Positions 53,930-60,000 of a stretch of DNA of 60,000 nucleotides are shown here, piece after piece. Both the position numbers and the translations under genes were made by a program. A model generated the notes under the pieces. It saw only the letters and a list, made by a program, of their open reading frames with translations. It ran no database searches and had not been told where the DNA came from. The DNA comes from Symsagittifera roscoffensis (lineage: Eukaryota; Xenacoelomorpha; Acoela; Convolutidae): positions 42,433,649-42,493,648 of the forward strand of contig NC_087068.1 in NCBI RefSeq assembly GCF_963678635.1, given 5' to 3'. Positions within the stretch are counted from its first letter, which is position 1; the number at the start of each line of letters is the position of its first letter.

Positions 53930-55459
53930 TGAAAGCGTTGGTTCTGTGATTGTTTTGTTTCAAATGGTTTTGATGCACGCCAAAACTAACTACCTTAACT
54001 TGCAAGCATCGTCTTGTACTTACGCAGCCGAACGAGGTTACATTAATCTAAGCTATCAACCTATTAGTATATTAGTCTAACTGTCAACCTGAAAGATCGG
54101 ACAAACAACAATCGGCAAAGTATCCCTTTACCTCGTCAGGCTTCGGCAAACAGATGTGACACAACATCGCTTCATGCGTTTGCAAATACTTGGGAAGAAC
54201 CCATGTTTGTATGTTCACTATACTGAACAAGTTTGAGTCAAAAAAGATACAAAACGAGTACCTTCACTCTATCGAAAGATTGTTATTCAGCATCTATTCA
54301 TAATTGACCAACAAAGGACACTCAGCGCTTCATGCTACAAATATTAAATATACCACAAAAATTTGAGTGGTCACCCTTCATTTGTATATCCGACAAGTTT
54401 TTTTCATAATACAGGTAAACCGATAAAACTTCTCTGACCTACTTACACTTCTGGTTCAAATTTTAGTTTCGCACCGCGTCAAATAGACTAGAAGCTCATC
54501 TGGGAACAAAAGTAGAGTAAAAGATATTTAACAGCTCCTATATACTAAGCACAGCCGAACTAGCTCTTTTAAAAATCAGTGCGATATGTTCCCACTTTAA
54601 TCTTGAAAAAATTATTGCTGTCACATTAATTTGCCGGCTATCTTCTGATTAAATAAAGATCTATGCTTCTAGGGCAGTGTTGTCTGGCTCTACAATTGTG
54701 CCAATTTTTTTCGCAAGTACATATAATGGCTGACTGCTACAATTGAATACCAGTCACGTATCAGAACAGTATTCATTTTGTAGACTCAATTATTCGATAA
54801 GTTTTAAGTCGGTCGATCAACAGGATTGTTTCGATAAACCCTTACATATTATTCAACTTGTTGTTAATGACGACCATTCATCGATGGAATTGACACCGCT
54901 ATCTACGCGGGCCAAAAAAGTTAACCTCTGTAAAGCAAAAGAGATCGAGCATTCAATAAAGTTCTAATTAGCATCCAACCGAGATGCTTTAATATATACA
55001 TCTGTCCAAATGCAACGTTGTTTGACTATGATTAGTAAAAATTCGGAAATGAAAGGTATACTTGACAAAATATCAAAACAGTTTTTTTCTAAGCAAAAGC
55101 AATTCTTTCCAGACTCAAATGGTCCTTTCGACTCAAAACTAACAATTTGAGTAGTTAAAGTCGCCTGAGCTTACACACGTAATTCCATACGTACACAACC
55201 AATACACACGCAAATTCGGCAAGGTTCAGTTCTATCAAGAAAATACGTGATAGTATTAGCATCGTTCCCGTTTGTTAAATTTCTTCTAGATACCCTTGTC
55301 TTTATGCTCAAGAGACTCCGTATGAGCAAAATCACCACCCGGTTACTGCAATTCGGAATAATGATGCTCTCCGCTCCAGATATCATATTGTTTATTTCAC
55401 TATTAACTTTGATTTTTACCAAAAATGAGGAAAACTCAAGTATCAAACTCATGTTCTAA
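53930..55459 (+). pseudogene. env: RE3 envelope remnant
   Basis: Many stops. A frame near 53.97-54.06 kb reads SSCTYAAERGYINLSYQ, matching DTCKHAAERGNVKLGYS of the RE1 env. The 3' end (about 55247-55459) has MLKRLRMSKITTRLLQFG then a strongly hydrophobic segment (IILFISLLTLIF) before a short polar tail, as expected of a membrane anchor. Described only as debris; nothing here is intact. Confidence 0.45.
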
Positions 55460-55517
55460 GCAAACAAGTTCTAGATCGAGATAAATTGTATCCTTATTTT
55501 CAATTAACTGTAATTGA

Positions 55518-55919
55518 TTGTTAAAAATACAAGCGAAACAATCGTCCAGTTGTTCCCGTCTAAAATATTCTATAGTTTATGTTATAGGGAAGCTTCAATG
55601 GACCTCCTGCAAACCACAACAGACGACGAAGACACAGGAAGATAATCTTCTTCCTATGGACACAGTGAAAAGTATCTTGATGACAAAGAGTACAAAAAAA
55701 TTGGACTCGCAGAACAATTTTTGGTCTATTTCTATTTTTGGCAAGGCTGCTCCAGTTATATTTCAAACTCCAAAATTACCAATTAGTTCTCCTATTGAGA
55801 AAAGGCGCAAATTTTTAAAACATTTAAGAATATCTCAAAAGATTTTCCCATTAAAATTATTACTGATAATTAGGTTCTACGGGTTCATTCAAAACAGGCG
55901 CTTTCCCTTAAACAATTGA
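55518..55919 (+). other. RE3 3' region, open frame of unknown nature
   Basis: A 133-codon frame from a non-ATG start, Lys/Ser/Gln-rich, no family recognised. Lies between the env anchor and the 3' LTR. Probably chance or the tail of env. Confidence 0.2.
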
Positions 55920-56514
55920 ACCGACTTATACTCAAAAACAACTACAGAACGAAAAACAAATCTCTTAGAAAAAAGATAATCCAACTTCCGATTAGGAACT
56001 TAAACACACTATAATGCCATTGTTTAAGATATTCAAAATCAATTCATATCACAAAAAATCAAAAATGGAAATACTCCGAGAAAAGGCGTAAATTTATACG
56101 TTCCATGAAAAATATTAACAGCTCAGCTACAAACACCAATATTATATGATTTCACCGAAACTGTTACACCGGAAGTATCAAGGCTGAAGAAGAAGAGCTA
56201 CGGGCTCCAATTTCATTTACATTAGAAAGAAGTGAATGTCAAACAACAGCAACCTCCAACTCCTCGGTCATTTCTTTTTCTACAGCAAAAAATTATATAC
56301 AACAAATAAACTTATTTTAGAAAACCCATAAAGTTTTTTTTTTATTTACGATGTATGTTAATCATGCTTTTTTGAAAAACTATAACTCATTTCATAAATG
56401 TGAGCCAAAGCTTTTAAAAGTATTTGGCCTGATCAAAAGACATTGATTCCCAAAAAATGATCATCACTAACATGAGACAAGTTTCGGTTTTCACTTTCCA
56501 AAAAGGAAGTTAGA

Positions 56515-56810
56515 TGTTCTATGTTCAAATGGAACTAAAAGAAATATTCATTTCGCTTTCAAAAGAATCAATAGTTTGAGAACTATTTGAATGAGCATAT
56601 GCGCCGCTGCATGATTGCATTTCATTTCAATCACTTTGATTGCGTGCCATTTTTTTTGCATTATTCGCACTGAATAATTTTTCAACAACTTTATATTCTA
56701 AATTAATCTAGAATTCCAAGCTCAAAAATGAGCACTTAGCAACCCTCTCGTTCATTGGACGCTCTATATTGAGCACTAACCAATTTTTCTTTTGGAAGCT
56801 ACCAGTAGAA
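56515..56810 (+). repeat. 3' LTR of RE3
   Basis: TGTTCTATGTTCAAATGG...GGAAGCTACCAGTA, preceded by the purine-rich AAAAAGGAAGTTAGA. Right boundary approximate; no matching target duplication found. Confidence 0.65.
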
Positions 56811-58669
56811 AACAAAAATCAAGCAAAAGTGATTATGACTGCCTTGCAGAGATAATAGAGCAGAAAACTGCTAAAACACAACGCTCCCATGTAATAGAAC
56901 TGAAGCCAACACAATTCCATGGAACCACTTGGATAGCCATCGGACCACAGTCCCGGCTTCATCCTTTCTAACTCCCTAAACATCAAAATTTAACTCAGGC
57001 CTATATAACTGGTATAAAAATTCTGTTTGATTGTAAAGATTAGATAATTGAAAATTTTTCTTGGAGTAGAACGGACATCTTATTAATTAGCAGCACTAGC
57101 CGCGAGTTTTAAGATCATATTGAAGTAGTACAAAATTTTTGTGTTCGGAGAGCTCAATTGAAAACAGTTTTTTTTCGATAGGTTATCAGGGTTTGAAAGT
57201 GGCTAGCTTGGTCAAACTGGGTTAATTTATGCAAATTTTTAAAGCACGCATAAGCGGCTAAAACGTTTTAAATTCAAACAAGATAAAAGTGTCATTGGTT
57301 TGTATTAGTTAAATACGAGACGCTGAAAACGTACTTTTGTACTGTGCGTAGCGTGCATGGGGTGGGAATAAGAAGAATACATTTTTTAATTTTTTTTATC
57401 TACGTTTCACGAAATTTTTTTCCAAACTTTAAAGAACAGTTAGGCCTACAGCTTGACATACAAATACTTTTATTATGATGTAAAATTTTCCCCTGATTAT
57501 TTTGAAGTGCTTGACGTTAGCTTTAAAAGAAGTTTTTTATATAATTTTAGAGTAGATTGTCGCAGTTTTAAAATTTTGGGATTAATAATTTTTATGGAGT
57601 ATTAAATAACAGTATTTTTTCTCAAAAAGTTTCATGAAACTGTCAGACTTGTAAATTTTGCAAAAGATTTTTAATTTTCAATTTTTTGATTTTATCATTC
57701 AGTGCTAAGGGCATACCGAAATATACTTTTAAAACAACATAAGCTTTTTGAGCGTGTTCAAAACAAACATAATGCGAGTTTTTTGTGTCCAGGACTAAGT
57801 TATGCAAACAACAAATAAATTTTGCGTTCGAAAAAAAAGTTGCGAAACATGTTTCTTTGAGTGCAAACTTTGTTAATGGCTTGATAAAAATGAAATGAAG
57901 GAAAATTTATCCGGGGCATTTTCTAAACAATTAGATTTGGCGTCACTATCCAAAAATGCTTTTCAATCAATTTCCATTTTTAGAAAAGGTAAGAATAGCA
58001 ATTTTTGACAAAAATTTTTTTTCTATGACGATACACCTTTTTCAATGAATTTATTGGCAAAAGAAGAAAAAACATATTTTAAAGTTTGATCGCACCATTT
58101 TGGAAAAATAACGTGAGTTTTTGTAATCAACATTTCTCCGTAAATGTTTTGTATGGAAATGTATGATTGCACTTTCGGTCTATGGAGGTCAACCCGGGCA
58201 GGTGGTAGTATCTAAAAATTTTATTAACATTTTTCTTTATACATTTTGTTCTGTGGTTAGCACAGCTGGTAACACGAGTCAGTATTGACAAGAACGCCGA
58301 AGCTACTTTTTTTCAGATATTTATTTCGCAGCCTGCCGAACGAACCAACAAACTTCTCAATTAAAGTCAGAAACTGTCATACATGGAATTGTATGATATT
58401 TTGGCCAACGAATTCGATTTGAGCTACTTGGCGGACGTATTTCAATCTCAAAGTTCAATGTCGTTGGGTTCATGAAAGTTAGTGGTTGAACTAAAACAAA
58501 ATCATACACTACAAAAGCATAAAATAACTGAAGTAGCAGTTAAAAATTTTAAATAGTCGAGACTCGTGCAAAAACATCATCTGCAGCGATTGTAGATTTA
58601 CATACATTATTTCAGAAGGACGAAGAAAGATTTTAATCAAAAGGAAGGCACCATTTTAGCGGGGTACAA
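56811..58669. other. Non-coding region between RE3 and the receptor pseudogene
   Basis: AT-rich with many T-runs; no gene, RNA or repeat recognised. Confidence 0.5.
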
Positions 58670-59205
58670 TGCCAGGTTTAAACTCAATTCATGCCGCCGC
58701 ATTCAAAATGGCACCTATATTTTGCTTAAGTTTCAGTTTTCGATATCGAGTAACGAACGGCAGAAAAAGCCTATTTTGAGAAAACCCGAGATAAAGATGT
58801 CTTTTTAAGGAAAACGACACGTACGTCAGATTGGATAAATTGCCCACACATTCAGTCAAGGTACACTGCAACAGCTTAACTTTCTAACTTGTAGATTCTG
58901 GCATGAAAGATCGAACCATTCAAACGCTGTTTTGGCATCAACAACAATTGACATTGGATCCAAGATATTATTGTCACCTCGAATGGATCTCATATCTCAA
59001 AATAAAAAGCTGGACTTTGGTTGTGTTGTTTTACAATTATCATGAGTACCACAACATAAAAAGCATAACTGGACTATTCCGGTTCAAGGTTGTTCGATTA
59101 CTTTTTGATAGGTTGAAAAACAACTGGTTCCGACCAGCAAATCTTGAAACAGCGTGTTCTCCTAACGTGAAAAATGTTAGAATCTATAGTTCAACTTTTT
59201 GAGAT
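58670..59205 (+). pseudogene. Decayed ligand-binding exon of the plus-strand receptor family
   Basis: Homologous to exon 1 of copies 1-3 but much diverged: HAAAFKM matches HADAFKM at the start, ISSNERQ matches ISSNQTT, DRTIQTLF matches DQTIQMLM, LTLDPRYYCHLEWISY matches LTWDPRDYSDIQWIRY, KHNWTIPVQ matches KHDWTIPAQ, and NWFRPANLETACSPNV matches KWFRPVNFETTCSLDV. These lie in different frames with stops and frameshifts between. Homology ends just after the first Cys-loop cysteine. An older family member than the three in the first 11 kb. Confidence 0.75.
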
Positions 59206-59694
59206 GGTCAAAACCGAAGTTTGTGACAGCCCAAAACGAATCTTTCATGTCATGACTCGAATCACAGGGACTTGATTCCAATTGATTCCAGCGTCAAAAC
59301 TCTCGAAGTTCCTTTTCCTAGTTTTGGTAAACACTACTTGACTCCTATTTAAAGGATAAAACACTAACATTTTGTTGGTAGATTCACGAATAAATTTTCT
59401 CATTAGGATTTGACGGTCAGTGTCAAATGTTTTTGATAGATCATCAAAAGTACAACGTTATGGTTTTTTGCTAGCCGATACTATATCTAAGGAACTCAAA
59501 AACTAGGACAAAAGCATCCACGGTACTGTTTTTATCCATGAGCCCAAACTGACTTGGCGAATTGATATGGTTTTTGCGCAGAAAACAATTTTATTTTTAC
59601 ATTTTAGGAAAACTTAGTGAACTTTGCTAATAGCGGTAGCCACAAAGTGGGCCTATAACTGTCAAAGTCGTAATAGTAGGCAATTATCCATGGA
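59206..59694. other. Non-coding sequence before the gap
   Basis: No gene recognised; downstream of the pseudogene. Confidence 0.4.
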
Positions 59695-59894
59695 NNNNNN
59701 NNNNNNNNNNNNNNNNNNNNNNNNNNNNNNNNNNNNNNNNNNNNNNNNNNNNNNNNNNNNNNNNNNNNNNNNNNNNNNNNNNNNNNNNNNNNNNNNNNNN
59801 NNNNNNNNNNNNNNNNNNNNNNNNNNNNNNNNNNNNNNNNNNNNNNNNNNNNNNNNNNNNNNNNNNNNNNNNNNNNNNNNNNNNNNNNNNNNNN
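59695..59894. other. Assembly gap (200 N)
   Basis: Exactly 200 Ns, probably an estimated or fixed-size scaffold gap. Open frames crossing it are meaningless. About 106 bases of unremarkable sequence follow to the window end. Confidence 0.99.
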
Positions 59895-60000
59895 AGACAA
59901 ATGTAAAATTAGCAGGCTCAAATGTATAATTAGGTTCAAAAATGATCACTAACGAAGTTTTATTAACTCTTTTTTAACTCGAAGAAGCATCGGTGATATC

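Larger units (their letters stand above)
41021..56810 (+). mobile_element. LTR retroelement RE3 (Ty3/Gypsy-like, env-bearing, expanded and inactive)
   Basis: LTR-like direct repeats at 41021-about 41329 and 56515-about 56810 share the start TGTTCTATGTTCAAA and blocks such as GCATATGCGCC, CATTGGRCGCTCTA and TTGAGC. A PBS follows the first; a purine run precedes the second. Plus-strand fragments run gag, protease, RT, RNase H/connection, integrase, a repeated unknown ORF and env remnants. At nearly 16 kb it is far longer than a normal element because of tandem expansions at 42.1-45.6 kb and 49.1-52.0 kb and palindromes at 52.3-53.3 kb. All frames are broken. Confidence 0.75.

Noticed and set aside
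58245-58310. tRNA-like stretch (GGTTAGCACAGCTGGTAACAC)
   Set aside because: Only a D-arm-like resemblance; no T-arm box, anticodon arm or acceptor stem could be placed.
59604-59949. Open frames of about 100 codons on both strands near the window end
   Set aside because: They cross the 200 N gap and are open only because N codons cannot be stops.
1-60000. CRISPR arrays, bacterial operons or prophage
   Set aside because: The sequence is clearly animal: spliced receptor genes and LTR retroelements. The repeats seen are tandem duplications, microsatellites or LTRs, not regular repeat-spacer arrays.

Overview
This 60 kb window is AT-rich animal DNA: genes have signal-peptide exons, GT-AG introns with T-rich acceptors, and old LTR retroelements. 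The gag and pol fragments resemble, from memory, the env-bearing Ty3/Gypsy 'Tor' elements of appendicularian tunicates (Oikopleura-like). The non-canonical splice site in the minus-strand gene would also suit that group. This placement is an inference and no search was possible. There are no rRNA genes, CRISPR arrays or bacterial features, and I found no tRNA.

The host genes are Cys-loop ligand-gated ion channel subunits, closest to the nicotinic acetylcholine receptor type but lacking the vicinal cysteine pair of alpha subunits. Plus-strand family: an intact two-exon gene (91-1870), a copy with only the ligand-binding exon (7565-8225/8248), a second intact gene (9116-10886), and a decayed relative near 58.67-59.20 kb. 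Minus-strand family: one intact five-exon gene (28922 down to 18747), whose first intron holds a whole LTR retroelement, and a second copy (39929 down to 31379) that loses everything after TM1.

Layout. 1-6190 is receptor copy 1 plus about 4 kb of 3' flank. 6191-6829 is AT-rich spacer. 6830-9917 is a 1.5 kb tandem repeat carrying a small ORF and the ligand-binding exon. 9028-18655 repeats 1-6190 but is interrupted by an LTR element (11286-14694) with a 5 bp target duplication. 18747-28922 is the minus-strand receptor. 20439-31451 is duplicated in tandem at 31446-42460 (about 11.0 kb, nearly identical, 6 bp microhomology at the junction). 41021-about 56810 is a long, inactivated plus-strand LTR element with gag, protease, RT, RNase H, integrase and env remnants, swollen by internal tandem and inverted duplications. 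56.8-59.7 kb is mostly featureless apart from the receptor pseudogene; 59695-59894 is an assembly gap.

The theme is receptor subunits being copied, cut and rejoined by tandem duplication among retroelements. Two of the resulting copies could still yield channel-less ligand-binding proteins (one possibly secreted, one with a single membrane span). That possibility, and a 65 bp loop found in opposite orientations in two neighbouring palindromes, are the points most worth following up.
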